This document shows, piece by piece, positions 28,902 to 38,287 of a stretch of DNA of 64,000 nt (the stretch's first letter is position 1; each line of letters begins with the position of its first letter). The DNA comes from Lonsdalea iberica. GTDB lineage: Bacteria; Pseudomonadota; Gammaproteobacteria; Enterobacterales; Enterobacteriaceae. Where the stretch lies: positions 34,957 to 98,956 of the forward strand of contig NZ_LUTP01000013.1 in the NCBI RefSeq assembly GCF_002111585.1. The letters are read 5' to 3'. The notes under the pieces are model-generated. The model did no database searches. It was not told the origin of the DNA and saw nothing but the letters and a program-made list of their open reading frames with translations. The position numbers and the translations under genes are program-made.

Positions 28902-31310
28902 ATGCTTATTTCATGCCATGGATATTGGCTGCGGCGCCATATCGAGGTCATCCCCCTCCTCGTTTTAGCGTATGGCGCGCCGCCGGCCGCGGCGCAAGAG
29001 TATGGCGATTTGCCCAAACCGCCGCAAACTGCGCCCGCCGTCGAGAACACCACGTATTACCTGACGTTGATTGTGAACGGCGTTTCGGATCGTCAGGTGG
29101 TTCCGGTGCAGTACAACCGCGGACACTTCTCGGTGGAGTCCGGCGTTTTAGCCAAAAACTACATCCATACCGGAACGCAACACTCTGGATGGGTCGACGT
29201 CAACGCGCTCCCCGAGGTGAAGGCTTACTATGATGCCGGCAATCAGTCGTTAAAACTCACCGTTCCACTTGAGTGGCTACCAGAGCAGTCGGCCAACAGC
29301 GGAATGATGGTTGAGGCGACGAAAGCGCAGAGCACGCCCGGCCTGGCGTTTAACTACGATGCATATTACTTCAAAGGCTACCAGTCCTCGCAAAGCGTAA
29401 CCGCCTGGCTGGAACAGCGGCTGTTTAACAATTACGCCCTCATCTCCAACACGGGAACCTATTCACACTACTTCGGCCACACTGAAACCGACAGCGGCAA
29501 CCAAGGCTACCTGCGCTACGACACCTTTTGGCGCTACAACGATATCGACGATATGTACACCTTCCAGGCGGGGGATTTCATCAGTAATTCGCTAACCTGG
29601 AGCAATTCAGTGCGGATGGGCGGCGTGAGATTTAGCCGCGATTTTGCAGTACGCCCGGATATTGTCACCTACCCGTTGATTCAGTACGCCGGGGCGAACC
29701 CGTTGCCGAGTACGGTGGATCTATTTATCAACGGCTACAAGGCCAGCAGTACCTCGTTGAATTCCGGTCCTTTTACCCTGACCAACGTGCCCTATATCAA
29801 TGGCGCTGGCGAAGCGACGGTCATCACGACCGATGCGCTGGGACGACAAGTTTCCACCAGCGTCCCCTTTTACGTATCCAACACTTTGTTACGTCAAGGA
29901 CTGGATGACTTTGATGTCTCTCTCGGTATTTTGCGCCGCAACTATGGCGTGAAAGATGCGGATTACGGTCAGTCGGCGGCAAGCGGTATTTATCGTCGTG
30001 GTCTGACGAACTGGCTAACCCTGTCGAGCCATCTCGAAACCTCGGAAAATCTGCTGCTGGGCGGCGTCGGTGGCGACCTCGCCATCGGCCACTGGGGGAC
30101 GCTGAGCAGCGCCTACAGCCATAGTCAGGACAACGGTCAAGGCGAGCAATACGTCGTGGGCTACTCCTATTATGCGAATACGATGGGGATTGCGGCGCAG
30201 CACGCCGAACGCAGTACCCGCTACCAGGATTTAAGCGTGGCCTCCAGCGGCGGCCACCTCAGTAAACAGTCCGATCAGATAACCTTCAGTACGACGCCTT
30301 TCGGGCTCGGCAACGGCACGCTAGGACTGGGCTATTTCGACATTCGCGCGCACGACGATACCCGAACTCGTTTGGCCAACCTCTCCTACAGCTGGTCAAT
30401 TTGGGATAGGGCCAGCATGTATTTCTCATTGAATAAAAACATCGGGGGTCACGGCTACGGTGCGCTCCTGCAAATGATCGTTCCGCTGGACAACGGCATT
30501 TCCGCTAGCGCCAGCGTGCAGAAAAACTCGATGGACGAATATACCGAACGCGTATCTATGACGCGCACCACGCCGACAGAAGGCGGTCTAGGGTGGAACC
30601 TCGCCTACTCGGGCGGCGACAGCCACGACCGACAGGCCAGCTTGACCTGGAAAACACAGCGAGCGACTTATCAGGCAGGCATGTACGGCGCAACCTCGGC
30701 TTACAACTACTGGGGCGATCTAAGCGGTTCGGTACTGTATATGGACAACACATTTTTCGCGGCCAACAAGATTAACGACGCCTTCATCGTCGTCAGTACC
30801 GAAGGCTATCCCGATGTTCCAGTCAAATATGAAAACCAGCATGTAGGCACAACCAGCAACACCGGCCACATCCTTGTACCCTGGGTCAGCGCCTATTATC
30901 CGGCCCGCGTTGAAATCGATACCTTGGAACTCCCTCTGGGGATTGATGCTCCCGAGACAGAACGACGCGTGGCAGTCAAAGAAGGCAGCGGCGCGCTGGT
31001 AAAATTCAACGTTAGGCAGGTCCATTCGTGCAACCTCAATCTGGTGGACGACAAGAAAGCGCCGCTGCCGGTAGGCTCTTACGTCACGGATACCGTCAGC
31101 GGACAAACCGCCCTCGTCGGTTATGACGGTCAGGTGTTCATGGAGCAGGTGACGCCACACATCCAGCTGCGCGTTCAGCGTTCAGACAGCGGTACCTGCG
31201 TATTGAATATCGATTTGCCGGATAACAAGCCGGGCATCGCCATTCTGGGAGAGAAAGTGTGTACAGCGTCGGAAAAAAGGGCCGATACCGCGCCCTCGAA
31301 GGATAAATAA
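28902..31310 (+). CDS. Outer-membrane usher of Csu-type pilus (CsuD-like)
   Basis: 802-residue usher that forms the secretion pore for pilus subunits. Signal peptide ends near PPAAAQ (residue ~32). The N-terminal periplasmic domain (YYLTLIVNGVSDRQVVPVQ) precedes a beta-barrel rich in aromatic strands (SNTGTYSHYFGHTETDSG, GDFISNSLTWSNSVRMGGVRF), a plug region after TVDLFINGYKASS, and the C-terminal domains with two Cys (VHSCNLNLVDDKKAPLPVGS). It matches FimD-type ushers of the archaic class. 12 bases after the chaperone gene. Confidence 0.92.
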   Translation: MLISCHGYWLRRHIEVIPLLVLAYGAPPAAAQEYGDLPKPPQTAPAVENTTYYLTLIVNGVSDRQVVPVQYNRGHFSVESGVLAKNYIHTGTQHSGWVDVNALPEVKAYYDAGNQSLKLTVPLEWLPEQSANSGMMVEATKAQSTPGLAFNYDAYYFKGYQSSQSVTAWLEQRLFNNYALISNTGTYSHYFGHTETDSGNQGYLRYDTFWRYNDIDDMYTFQAGDFISNSLTWSNSVRMGGVRFSRDFAVRPDIVTYPLIQYAGANPLPSTVDLFINGYKASSTSLNSGPFTLTNVPYINGAGEATVITTDALGRQVSTSVPFYVSNTLLRQGLDDFDVSLGILRRNYGVKDADYGQSAASGIYRRGLTNWLTLSSHLETSENLLLGGVGGDLAIGHWGTLSSAYSHSQDNGQGEQYVVGYSYYANTMGIAAQHAERSTRYQDLSVASSGGHLSKQSDQITFSTTPFGLGNGTLGLGYFDIRAHDDTRTRLANLSYSWSIWDRASMYFSLNKNIGGHGYGALLQMIVPLDNGISASASVQKNSMDEYTERVSMTRTTPTEGGLGWNLAYSGGDSHDRQASLTWKTQRATYQAGMYGATSAYNYWGDLSGSVLYMDNTFFAANKINDAFIVVSTEGYPDVPVKYENQHVGTTSNTGHILVPWVSAYYPARVEIDTLELPLGIDAPETERRVAVKEGSGALVKFNVRQVHSCNLNLVDDKKAPLPVGSYVTDTVSGQTALVGYDGQVFMEQVTPHIQLRVQRSDSGTCVLNIDLPDNKPGIAILGEKVCTASEKRADTAPSKDK

Positions 31311-31311
31311 C

Positions 31312-32262
31312 ATGACTATGTTTCGGTTACTTATGATGCTGTTATTGGGGGGGGCGGGTCTGTCCAGCGCCTATGCCGGCTGTAGCTCGTCGTCCAGCAA
31401 CTCGTCGTTCGGCTCCATTAGTTCATTTTCGCTCGCCAGCACCGCGCAAACGGTGGAATCCGGCAGCGGATTTACTTGCTCTGGCAGCCTGCTCTCACTG
31501 ATCAGCACCAACACCGTGACGGCCACCATTTCGTCGACCAGCAACGCCTCTGGCTCCACGCCGCAGCTGTATAACGCCAGTACCGGCGAATACATCCCCT
31601 ACTCCATTTGCAAGGACTCCGGCTGCAGCGCCACTTATCCGATTGGGGATACCATCAAATGGAGCAGCACCACGCTGCTCGGGTTGCTGGGGCTGTTCAA
31701 CTCCAGCGACGGGTCGCTGCCTATCTATCTGAGGACGTCGACAGGCTCTAATGTGGCCGCAGGCACCTATACCGATAACATTACTCTGTCCTGGTACTAC
31801 AAAATCTGCTTTGTAGGAGTGCTGGGCGTCTGCGCCTATACCACGGGGACGGACACATCGGTCGTCCCGGTCTCCATGGTCGTCACCAACGACTGCTATA
31901 TCGACAGCGCGCCGGACGTCAACTTCGGCACCCAAGCGCTTCCCAGTAGTTTTTCCGCCATCAGCAATGCGCTCAGCGTACGGTGTACGCGCAACGCCAC
32001 TTACACCGTCGGCCTCACCAGCCTTAACGCCGGCAGCGGTAATTGGCGCCAGATGAACGCGCTCATCAATGGCTCGACCTACTCATTACAATATCAGTTC
32101 TACCGATCGGACGGCACCGAGTGGACAAGCGAGAATGACTACGGCGCGACGGGATCGGGAAACTCGCAAAACATCAGCTACACCGCGAAAATCAACCCGA
32201 ATCAGAGCAATGTACCGGCGGGAGCCTACAGCGACACGGTTACCGTGACGGTGACCTATTAG
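31312..32262 (+). CDS. Csu-type tip adhesin with two spore coat U domains (CsuE-like)
   Basis: 316-residue tip subunit. Signal peptide LLMMLLLGGAGLSSAYA, then two SCPU domains: the first (~18-165) ends GTYTDNITLSWYY, the second (~185-316) starts at VTNDCYIDSAPDVNFGTQAL and ends GAYSDTVTVTVTY. Two-domain architecture and last position in the operon are the features of CsuE, which binds surfaces through its N-terminal domain. It begins 1 base after the usher stop codon. Confidence 0.9.
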   Translation: MTMFRLLMMLLLGGAGLSSAYAGCSSSSSNSSFGSISSFSLASTAQTVESGSGFTCSGSLLSLISTNTVTATISSTSNASGSTPQLYNASTGEYIPYSICKDSGCSATYPIGDTIKWSSTTLLGLLGLFNSSDGSLPIYLRTSTGSNVAAGTYTDNITLSWYYKICFVGVLGVCAYTTGTDTSVVPVSMVVTNDCYIDSAPDVNFGTQALPSSFSAISNALSVRCTRNATYTVGLTSLNAGSGNWRQMNALINGSTYSLQYQFYRSDGTEWTSENDYGATGSGNSQNISYTAKINPNQSNVPAGAYSDTVTVTVTY

Positions 32263-32273
32263 CCCGGCAAAGA

Positions 32274-32299
32274 CAGACGGAACGCACCCGGTCCGTCTG
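32274..32299. terminator. Hairpin at the end of the Csu operon
   Basis: Stem AGACGGA / TCCGTCT with a ~10-base loop between the convergent tip adhesin and DUF305 genes; T run weak. Confidence 0.5.
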
Positions 32300-32309
32300 G
32301 TCTCATCAA

Positions 32310-32672
32310 CTATTGGCCGGGGTGCTGCTCCAGCCATTTCTGCATCTGTTCGATTTCCGGCTGTTGCGCCTTGATGATGTCTTCCGCCAATTTACGCAGC
32401 TCGGGATCTTTGCCGAATCGCAGCTGTGTTTTCGCCATCGCGATCGCGCCCTGATGGTGTGCGATCATGCCTTGTGCAAAGGCGGCGTCCGGGTTCTGGA
32501 CCGACATGCTTTTCATCATATCGCGATGCATGTCGTCCATATCTTGCTGATAAGCCTGCTCAAAACCCGTTGAATCCTTGGACGTGTGGTTACCGTTGTG
32601 CATGCTTTCAGCCGCCAACGCGCTTAACGGAGCCAGAAGAAAACCCACTAACAGCCAGTGACGATGTTTCAT
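32310..32672 (-). CDS. Exported DUF305 protein
   Basis: 120 residues with signal peptide WLLVGFLLAPLSALA and a small helical DUF305 domain rich in Met and His: DMDDMHRDMMKSMSV, FAQGMIAHHQGAIAMAKTQL and IIKAQQPEIEQMQKWLEQHP. Members are periplasmic and often linked to copper; no enzyme activity is established. It is followed in the direction away from it by spy, another periplasmic stress protein, but a terminator lies between them. Confidence 0.88.
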   Translation of the reverse strand: MKHRHWLLVGFLLAPLSALAAESMHNGNHTSKDSTGFEQAYQQDMDDMHRDMMKSMSVQNPDAAFAQGMIAHHQGAIAMAKTQLRFGKDPELRKLAEDIIKAQQPEIEQMQKWLEQHPGQ

Positions 32673-32810
32673 AATCTAGGACCTCATCATGGTGGGAGAA
32701 AGAAAAACATATCCCCTGTCATCGGGGGAAAGGTCAAGGCGTACCGCGCATCAATGTCGTCAGCAACGCGAAAAAACCGCCATCTGCGGATCAAGCGTGA
32801 GACGACAGGC

Positions 32811-32850
32811 AAAAAAAACCGCCGAGCGACGAAACGTCACTCCGGCGGTT
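32811..32850 (-). terminator. Terminator after spy
   Basis: Stem AACCGCC / GGCGGTT extended by a GTGACG/CGTCGC-like inner stem; the minus strand continues with an 8-base T run. It lies just downstream of spy in the leftward direction. Confidence 0.82.
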
Positions 32851-32863
32851 GACGAGCCGATGG

Positions 32864-33355
32864 TTATTGTTCGGCTTTAGGCGCGTTATCAGGCTTAGGC
32901 GCGTGTTCGCCTTTAGCCAGACGTTTTTCAAAGTTCGCGTTGAACTGTTTTTTCTGCTCCGGCGTCAGCACGTTATAGATCTTGTTCTGCGTTTCAAGAT
33001 GCTTCAGCGTACGCGCTTTGCTGGCCTCTACCATCTTGTCTACCACGCTTTCAGCTTTAGCCGCATCGAAACTATCGGCGGCGATGACGTCATGCATTGC
33101 GCTGCGGTCTTCCGGCGCCGGGCGAGGCGCGTCTTTACGGGCGCTCTCCATGATCTCATGAATTTTCTGCTTTTGATCTGCGGTCAGGTTCAGGCCTTTG
33201 AACATCATGCCATGTTCCATCCCCTGGCCCGCGCCATGATGCTTCATCATGTGCTCGCCATGCGACATCGCTGGTTTGCTGTCCTGTGCGTTAGCAAAGC
33301 CAGCTGCGCCAAAAGCGAGTACAGAAGCAATCGCGATAGCAGTTAATTTAGACAT
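32864..33355 (-). CDS. spy: Spy/CpxP-family periplasmic chaperone
   Basis: ATP-independent periplasmic chaperone induced by envelope stress. The 163-residue product has signal peptide AIASVLAFGAAGFANA and the two LTxxQ motifs that define the family, LTADQKQKI near residue 57 and LTPEQKKQF near residue 130, with a His/Met-rich region before the first. It is longer at the C-terminus than E. coli Spy (Lys/Ala/Pro tail). A candidate CpxR box is ~100 bases upstream. Confidence 0.9.
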   Translation of the reverse strand: MSKLTAIAIASVLAFGAAGFANAQDSKPAMSHGEHMMKHHGAGQGMEHGMMFKGLNLTADQKQKIHEIMESARKDAPRPAPEDRSAMHDVIAADSFDAAKAESVVDKMVEASKARTLKHLETQNKIYNVLTPEQKKQFNANFEKRLAKGEHAPKPDNAPKAEQ

Positions 33356-33453
33356 AGACTCCCCTCATATATGGTTTATCAGCATTAACGCTGTTCATCA
33401 TTCGTTGTCATGGATGAGTATAGGTCACATAACTTAAGGTAATGAGAGCAAGG

Positions 33454-33468
33454 GTAAAACTTTGAAAG
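33454..33468. promoter_or_regulatory. Candidate CpxR box upstream of spy
   Basis: GTAAA-ACTTT-GAAAG matches the GTAAA-N5-GTAAA CpxR consensus at 8 of 10 positions, about 100 bases upstream of spy. spy is Cpx- and Bae-controlled in E. coli. Confidence 0.35.
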
Positions 33469-33554
33469 GAGAATCGGCGAGAAAACCGCCGTTTGTGGGC
33501 AAAGCGATAAAATTACGTAAGCACAAATGAAGATTAACAGAATGTTGCAGGGAT

Positions 33555-33584
33555 AAAGGAGAGTGTCCGACGCCTCTCCTTTTC
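33555..33584. terminator. Terminator of the 33589-33885 gene
   Basis: Stem AAAGGAGAG / CTCTCCTTT with a 10-base loop directly after the stop codon of the leftward coiled-coil gene. Confidence 0.65.
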
Positions 33585-33588
33585 CCTG

Positions 33589-33885
33589 TCAGGGCAAAGA
33601 CTGGCAGAACGCCTCGGCGTCTTCGGCCAACGCATCGATATGGGTACGAATCACGTTGACCTTCTGTAGCAGAGGATTGCGCTCCGGCGATGCGCTAACC
33701 GAATTCATCCGCGCCACCAGCGTTTCTATCTGCTCTCTTAGTTCCGCTTCCTGCTCCCGGGCCAGCGTCAATTGCGCATTGAGCTGCTGAACGTGCTCGC
33801 GACAATGCTGCTGCTGTTGCTGCACGCTGGACTCCAACGCTTGCAGCGCGCTGTCCAGTCGCGTTTCCCACTCATCAATACACAT
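33589..33885 (-). CDS. Small coiled-coil protein of unknown function
   Basis: 98 residues, not recognised. It is a predicted long helix rich in Gln, Glu and Leu (LQALESSVQQQQQHCREHVQ, TLAREQEAELREQIETLVAR), ending in a second acidic helix. There is no signal peptide or membrane segment. It has its own terminator (33555-33584) and lies 93 bases downstream of rlmG in the same direction. Clean start and stop and the terminator argue for a real gene; the role is open. Confidence 0.6.
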   Translation of the reverse strand: MCIDEWETRLDSALQALESSVQQQQQHCREHVQQLNAQLTLAREQEAELREQIETLVARMNSVSASPERNPLLQKVNVIRTHIDALAEDAEAFCQSLP

Positions 33886-33978
33886 AGAGATTCCTTTGCC
33901 TGAATATCCCGCGAATTATAATGACAGTCTCACTTGACCACAAATCGCCCATTCAGGCTCAGGACTCCGTTTACCGGG

Positions 33979-35121
33979 CTAGCGGCGTTTAGAGGCGCTT
34001 TTCATGGCGCGCAGCACGACGAATTTCGGATTGCTCGCAATAGTTTCGCAATTCCCAAACAGACGCTTCAGCTTCTGGAAATAGTTCAGATGGCGATTGC
34101 CGACAATTCGCAGTTCCCCGCCGACGCTAAGACAACGCTTCGCATCCGTGAACATCTGCCAGGCGATATCGCCAGAGATCGCCTGCTGCTGATGAAACGG
34201 CGGATTGCACAGCACAGCCTGAAGACTCCCGTCGGCGATACCGGCCAGCGAATTATTCACCGCAAACCCACAACGATCGAGATCCTGCGGCCGGTTCAGC
34301 GCTACATTCTTACGGCTGGTGGCGACCGCCATATAAGATTCATCCAGGAAGCTGATGGTGGCCTGAGGATTCAGATCAAGAGCGGTCAGCCCTACCACGC
34401 CGTTGCCGCACCCCAGGTCGACGATCTGGCCTTCCAGCGCCTGCGGTAAATGCTGCATGAAGAGCCGCGCGCCGATATCAAGGCCACCGCGCGCGAAGAC
34501 GTTGGCGTGATTGGCTATCTGAAAACCGTGTTCAGGTACTGGCCACTCTGTAAGCGGCAAGGGGACGCTGGCTTCCCGCCCGTCGGGCTGGCAATGAATC
34601 AAGCGCGCCTTCTTCCAGGCCAGAGAAGTCCGGGTCGGGCCTAGGAACTGTTCGAACAACGTCAGCGTAGAAGTATGAATGTCGCGCGCTTTCGCCCCGG
34701 CAATGATGACCGTCTGCGGCGTCACCACCTTGCTGAGCATCCGCAATTGGTGCTCCAGCAGCGCCAGCGTCTTAGGGACTTTAATGACGGCCAGCGCCGG
34801 AGCGGCGGGCAGATCCGACAGGCTATCCAGTAAAGTAACCGCCTCGGCGTCAAAACCGTTCTGCGTCAAATTGTGCCGTGTCGCCAGCTGGCTGAGGTGC
34901 GAATCGCTGACGCTGTAAGGCGATTGCGCCTGTAACCCGCAGGCCAATGCGCCAAACGCATCGTTAAAAATTAGGCGGGGTCCATCGCTCAACGACATTT
35001 CCGCCAGTTCGCGCAACAGATATTCGTCGGCCGCTTCCCAGGCCTGCAGTGCGGTCTCCTGAGCCGAAAGGGGGTAGCGCACCAACGTCAAGGTGCTCGT
35101 TTCCAGATCGAGTTGGCTCAT
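33979..35121 (-). CDS. rlmG: 23S rRNA G1835 N2-methyltransferase RlmG
   Basis: Methylates G1835 of 23S rRNA. The 380-residue protein has an N-terminal RsmC/RlmG-like domain and a C-terminal SAM-dependent methyltransferase domain with the SAM loop [13 protein letters not shown] near residue 232 and the catalytic NPPF motif ([10 protein letters not shown]) near residue 307, specific for exocyclic-amine methyltransferases. Length is near E. coli's 378. Divergent from alx. Confidence 0.95.
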   Translation of the reverse strand: MSQLDLETSTLTLVRYPLSAQETALQAWEAADEYLLRELAEMSLSDGPRLIFNDAFGALACGLQAQSPYSVSDSHLSQLATRHNLTQNGFDAEAVTLLDSLSDLPAAPALAVIKVPKTLALLEHQLRMLSKVVTPQTVIIAGAKARDIHTSTLTLFEQFLGPTRTSLAWKKARLIHCQPDGREASVPLPLTEWPVPEHGFQIANHANVFARGGLDIGARLFMQHLPQALEGQIVDLGCGNGVVGLTALDLNPQATISFLDESYMAVATSRKNVALNRPQDLDRCGFAVNNSLAGIADGSLQAVLCNPPFHQQQAISGDIAWQMFTDAKRCLSVGGELRIVGNRHLNYFQKLKRLFGNCETIASNPKFVVLRAMKSASKRR

Positions 35122-35296
35122 AGCCTCTCCTGTAAAAATGCAAATTTGCGCTGTTTATCCCCTAAAAGAACGCGTCAGTAAATGCTTTTCTCGTCGTTGC
35201 GTTTCCCTTGTGTGAATACAGCCGGCGGCATCGCTGTCTTGCTCCCGTCGACAGAGGACGAAGTCGGTTTGACCGAGGTCAATATTTCACCTATCT

Positions 35297-35430
35297 TCAG
35301 TCACGCAAAGGGGAGTAACTTCTTCGCCGGTTAGTCGTCATCACAGTGCGTTTGCACTCGGTTACCGGGCAACCTTAATGCGTACGCACATTAAGTTGTA
35401 AGTGAGACCTTGCCGGGAGGCGAGGTTCAT
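35297..35430 (+). ncRNA. Mn2+/pH-responsive yybP-ykoY (alx) riboswitch leader
   Basis: The alx leader contains the conserved yybP-ykoY aptamer elements: AAAGGGGAGTAAC on the left (35308-35320), an internal hairpin (CAGTGCGTTTGCACT-like), GTTACCGGGCAACC, and the closing GAGACCTTGCCGGGAGGCGAGG (35404-35425, given here split as GAGACCTTGCCGG and GAGGCGAGG). It lies directly upstream of a strong terminator hairpin and the TerC-family gene alx, the arrangement known in E. coli, where manganese and alkaline pH relieve termination or repression. Confidence 0.9.
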
Positions 35431-35447
35431 TTGCGAATAATGCGCGC

Positions 35448-35487
35448 AAACGGCCCACGCCTAACGACGTGGGCCGTTTTGTTTTTA
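35448..35487 (+). terminator. Expression-platform terminator of the alx riboswitch
   Basis: Strong stem AAACGGCCCACG / CGTGGGCCGTTT followed by TTGTTTTT, between the aptamer and the alx ribosome site (AAGGAT, 35494-35499). Location makes it the regulated element of the leader. Confidence 0.88.
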
Positions 35488-35506
35488 CACTTTAAGGATA
35501 TGAACT

Positions 35507-36460
35507 ATGGCTTCCATAGGCACACCGTGGTTATGGGGCAGCTTCGCTGCCATTGTTGTGGTCATGCTGGCTATCGACCTTTTCTCTCAGGGAAAAAAGG
35601 GGTCGTCGGTCATGACATTTAAGCAGGCGGCCAGTTGGTCTATCGTGTGGATCACGATGGCCGTACTGTTTAACGCTGGTTTCTGGTGGTATCTCAACAG
35701 CACGATGGGAAGGGAGATTGCCGACGCTCAGGCGCTGGCCTTCTTTACCGGGTATCTGATTGAAAAAGCGCTGGCGGTCGATAACGTCTTCGTCTGGCTG
35801 ATGCTATTCAGTTACTTCGCCATCCCAGCGCAGTATCAACGCAGAGTGCTGATTTTCGGTGTGCTGGGCGCCATCGTGCTACGCACTATCATGGTGTTCG
35901 CGGGAAGTTGGCTGGTAACGCAGTTCCAGTGGCTGCTGTATATCTTCGGCGCATTCTTGCTGTTTACCGGCGTCAAAATGGCGATGGCGAAAGAAGATGA
36001 CGCGGCGGTCGGCGACAAGCCGGTGGTCCGCTGGCTTCGCAAACATCTGCGGATGACGGATACCCTGCAAGGCGAACGCTTCTTTACCCGCCAGAACGGC
36101 CTGCTTTATGCCACGCCGCTGTTCCTGGTGTTGATCATGGTGGAAATCAGCGACGTGATTTTCGCCGTGGACAGTATTCCCGCCATCTTCGCGGTAACGA
36201 CCGATCCCTTTATTGTGCTGACTTCCAACCTCTTCGCTATTCTGGGTCTCCGTGCCATGTACTTCCTGCTGTCCGGCGTGGCCGAAAAGTTTTCACTACT
36301 GAAATATGGTCTGGCGGTGATCCTGATCTTCATTGGCGTCAAAATGATGCTGATCGATCTTTTCCATATTCCTGTTTCGCTGTCGCTCGGTATCGTAGCG
36401 GCAATACTGTTGGTGACCATACTGATCAATATCTGGGTCAATCGACGCGCGGCACGCTAA
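35507..36460 (+). CDS. alx: TerC-family membrane protein Alx
   Basis: Inner-membrane protein linked to manganese export and alkaline pH response. The 317 residues contain about nine membrane segments, the TerC hallmarks [20 protein letters not shown] and [20 protein letters not shown] with their paired acidic residues, and [22 protein letters not shown] [19 protein letters not shown]. Length is near E. coli's 321. It is controlled by the riboswitch immediately upstream and ends at a terminator (36496-36533). Confidence 0.96.
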   Translation: MASIGTPWLWGSFAAIVVVMLAIDLFSQGKKGSSVMTFKQAASWSIVWITMAVLFNAGFWWYLNSTMGREIADAQALAFFTGYLIEKALAVDNVFVWLMLFSYFAIPAQYQRRVLIFGVLGAIVLRTIMVFAGSWLVTQFQWLLYIFGAFLLFTGVKMAMAKEDDAAVGDKPVVRWLRKHLRMTDTLQGERFFTRQNGLLYATPLFLVLIMVEISDVIFAVDSIPAIFAVTTDPFIVLTSNLFAILGLRAMYFLLSGVAEKFSLLKYGLAVILIFIGVKMMLIDLFHIPVSLSLGIVAAILLVTILINIWVNRRAAR

Positions 36461-36495
36461 TCTCATTGACGTCATTTTCATGGTCCTGAATCACG

Positions 36496-36533
36496 CGCCC
36501 GGTAAACACCTTACCGGGCGTTATCTTTTTTTA
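36496..36533 (+). terminator. Terminator after alx
   Basis: Perfect stem CGCCCGGTAA / TTACCGGGCG with a 5-base loop, then TTATC and a 7-base T run. Confidence 0.9.
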
Positions 36534-37094
36534 TTATCACCAGGCTTGTCTATACTGAGCCTGTTTATCGCCTTTTTGCCGGGCGGAAATAATCGAAACA
36601 ATAGGAAAAAAGGTCATAAAACGTCGATTTCTGTCAACAAGTGTAAAATATGACTGTATCCACGATTATCGCAGCTAAAACCGCGAATTATCTGACTTTT
36701 ACCGCTGATATTTCCCTATCTCAGCCCTACCTATTTTGTTACAGTTATGGCGTTTTTTTATATGTTTATCGGTAGCAGTTTGGGCAAAACCCCTGAAACG
36801 GGTTGTCAGTCATTTTAACGAGGCATGACTCCGCGTTTTCATGGCTATCCGCTGTATTGCCGTCGTCGATTCAGGTATGCCAACTCAGGATCGTTCGAAT
36901 AATAAAATCAATAAATAACGCGCCATCGAGCAACGTTTCATTGCCGATGCATCAGCCTAAGCCTGCTTCTCGCCGAAAGAAGCCCCTTTGGCGCAAAATG
37001 ACGCTATGGCAGCAGGATTTGAAACTTACCGTGACCTATTGCCGTTCATGGGGGGCAGAGAATTTATCCCCATGCCGCAGTACAGGAATACCAG
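36534..37094. other. Gene-free stretch between alx and yqjA
   Basis: About 560 bases. A 101-codon frame (36803-37108) exists but has no recognisable family, no good ribosome site and runs into yqjA, so I do not call it. In E. coli this interval holds sstT, ygjV, uxaCA, exuT and exuR, none of which is seen here. The last part should carry the yqjA promoter. Confidence 0.6.
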
Positions 37095-37769
37095 ATGGAA
37101 ATGATTAAAGAACTTCTTAATGCACTCTGGCACCAAAACTTCGACATTCTCGCTAACCCCAAGCTGGTTTGGACGATTTACGGGCTGTTGTTCCTGATCC
37201 TCATACTGGAAAACGGTTTGCTGCCCGCCGCCTTTCTGCCGGGCGACAGCCTGTTAATTCTTGTCGGCGTGCTCATCGCCAAAGGCACGATGAACTATCC
37301 ATTTACCATCGCTCTGCTGACCACGGCGGCCAGCCTGGGCTGCTGGATGAGCTATCTGCAAGGCAAATGGCTCGGCAATACGAGGCTGGTGCAGAGTTGG
37401 CTCTCGCACCTGCCTGTTCATTACCATCAAAGAGCGCACCAGCTGTTCCACCGTCACGGTCTGTCGGCGTTGTTGATCGCGCGTTTCCTCGCGTTTATCC
37501 GGACACTGCTGCCTACGATCGCGGGGCTATCCGGGCTTAATAACGCCCGCTTCCAGTTCTTCAACTGGATGAGCGCCTTCCTGTGGGTCATCATTTTGGT
37601 CTCGCTCGGCTATGCGCTGGGCAATACGCCGGTCTTTCGTAAATACGAAGGCCAGCTGATGTTTTTCCTCATGATGCTGCCCTTGGTATTGCTCTGCATC
37701 GGATTGGTGGGATCATTGGTCGTACTTTGGCGCAAGAAACGCGCCGTTAATAGTGGAAAAGGACATTAA
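37095..37769 (+). CDS. yqjA: DedA-family inner-membrane protein YqjA
   Basis: DedA-family membrane protein needed with YghB for membrane homeostasis, alkaline pH growth and drug resistance in E. coli. The 224 residues show the DedA signatures ENGLLPAAFLPGDSLLILVG and HGLSALLIARFLAFIRTLLPTIAG (an Arg-rich reentrant segment), and FFNWMSAFLWV, with about five membrane segments. It overlaps nothing and is followed after 3 bases by mzrA, the conserved yqjA-mzrA pair. Confidence 0.95.
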   Translation: MEMIKELLNALWHQNFDILANPKLVWTIYGLLFLILILENGLLPAAFLPGDSLLILVGVLIAKGTMNYPFTIALLTTAASLGCWMSYLQGKWLGNTRLVQSWLSHLPVHYHQRAHQLFHRHGLSALLIARFLAFIRTLLPTIAGLSGLNNARFQFFNWMSAFLWVIILVSLGYALGNTPVFRKYEGQLMFFLMMLPLVLLCIGLVGSLVVLWRKKRAVNSGKGH

Positions 37770-37772
37770 GAC

Positions 37773-38147
37773 ATGGTGAGCCGCTGGCTGAAAAACAAGC
37801 CCGTCTGGCGTCTACTGCTACTGCTGCTGCCCGTTATTGTCATGGTGACGTCATCCCACCACACGCCAGATGAAGTCACCCTACATATCAGCCCACAGCA
37901 TCAGGGCGCCCCCCTTCCGGATGGGTTTTACATTTATCAGCGTCTCAATGAACGCGGCATCGGTATTGAAAGCATCATCCCGGCGCAGGACAGCATCGTG
38001 GTAAGGCTATCTTGCCCGGAACAGAGCAGAGACGCGCGCGACGTGCTGCGCATGGTGCTCCCACAGGTCAATGTCGTGGCTCAGATTGCGAAAAGCGGCC
38101 AACCCGCGCAGAAGTATTCACCGCCGCCATCATCTCATTTGGGATAA
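37773..38147 (+). CDS. mzrA: EnvZ/OmpR modulator MzrA
   Basis: Small inner-membrane protein that binds EnvZ and connects it to the Cpx response in E. coli. 124 residues: one N-terminal membrane segment (VWRLLLLLLPVIVMVTSS) and a periplasmic domain with EVTLHISPQHQGAPLPDGFYIYQRL and GIGIESIIPAQDSIVVRL. It begins 3 bases after yqjA, as in E. coli. Confidence 0.93.
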   Translation: MVSRWLKNKPVWRLLLLLLPVIVMVTSSHHTPDEVTLHISPQHQGAPLPDGFYIYQRLNERGIGIESIIPAQDSIVVRLSCPEQSRDARDVLRMVLPQVNVVAQIAKSGQPAQKYSPPPSSHLG

Positions 38148-38287
38148 ATCCTCGGGGTTATCTCACCGCGCTTTTGTCACTGCCGTTGCGGCGTACTTAC
38201 CGCCATCAACGCAAGGGGTGACCGCGCGCAAATTGAAATATCGTCTATAGTTGAATATCAGCTTTCATCACATTAGGGAGTTTTGCT

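Noticed and set aside
28889..29233. A 114-codon frame at the start of the usher gene
   Set aside because: It overlaps the usher in another frame, and the usher sequence is convincing.
36803..37108. A 101-codon plus-strand frame before yqjA
   Set aside because: It matches no family, has no clear ribosome site, is compositionally odd (many Ser/Arg/Pro) and overlaps the yqjA start in another frame.
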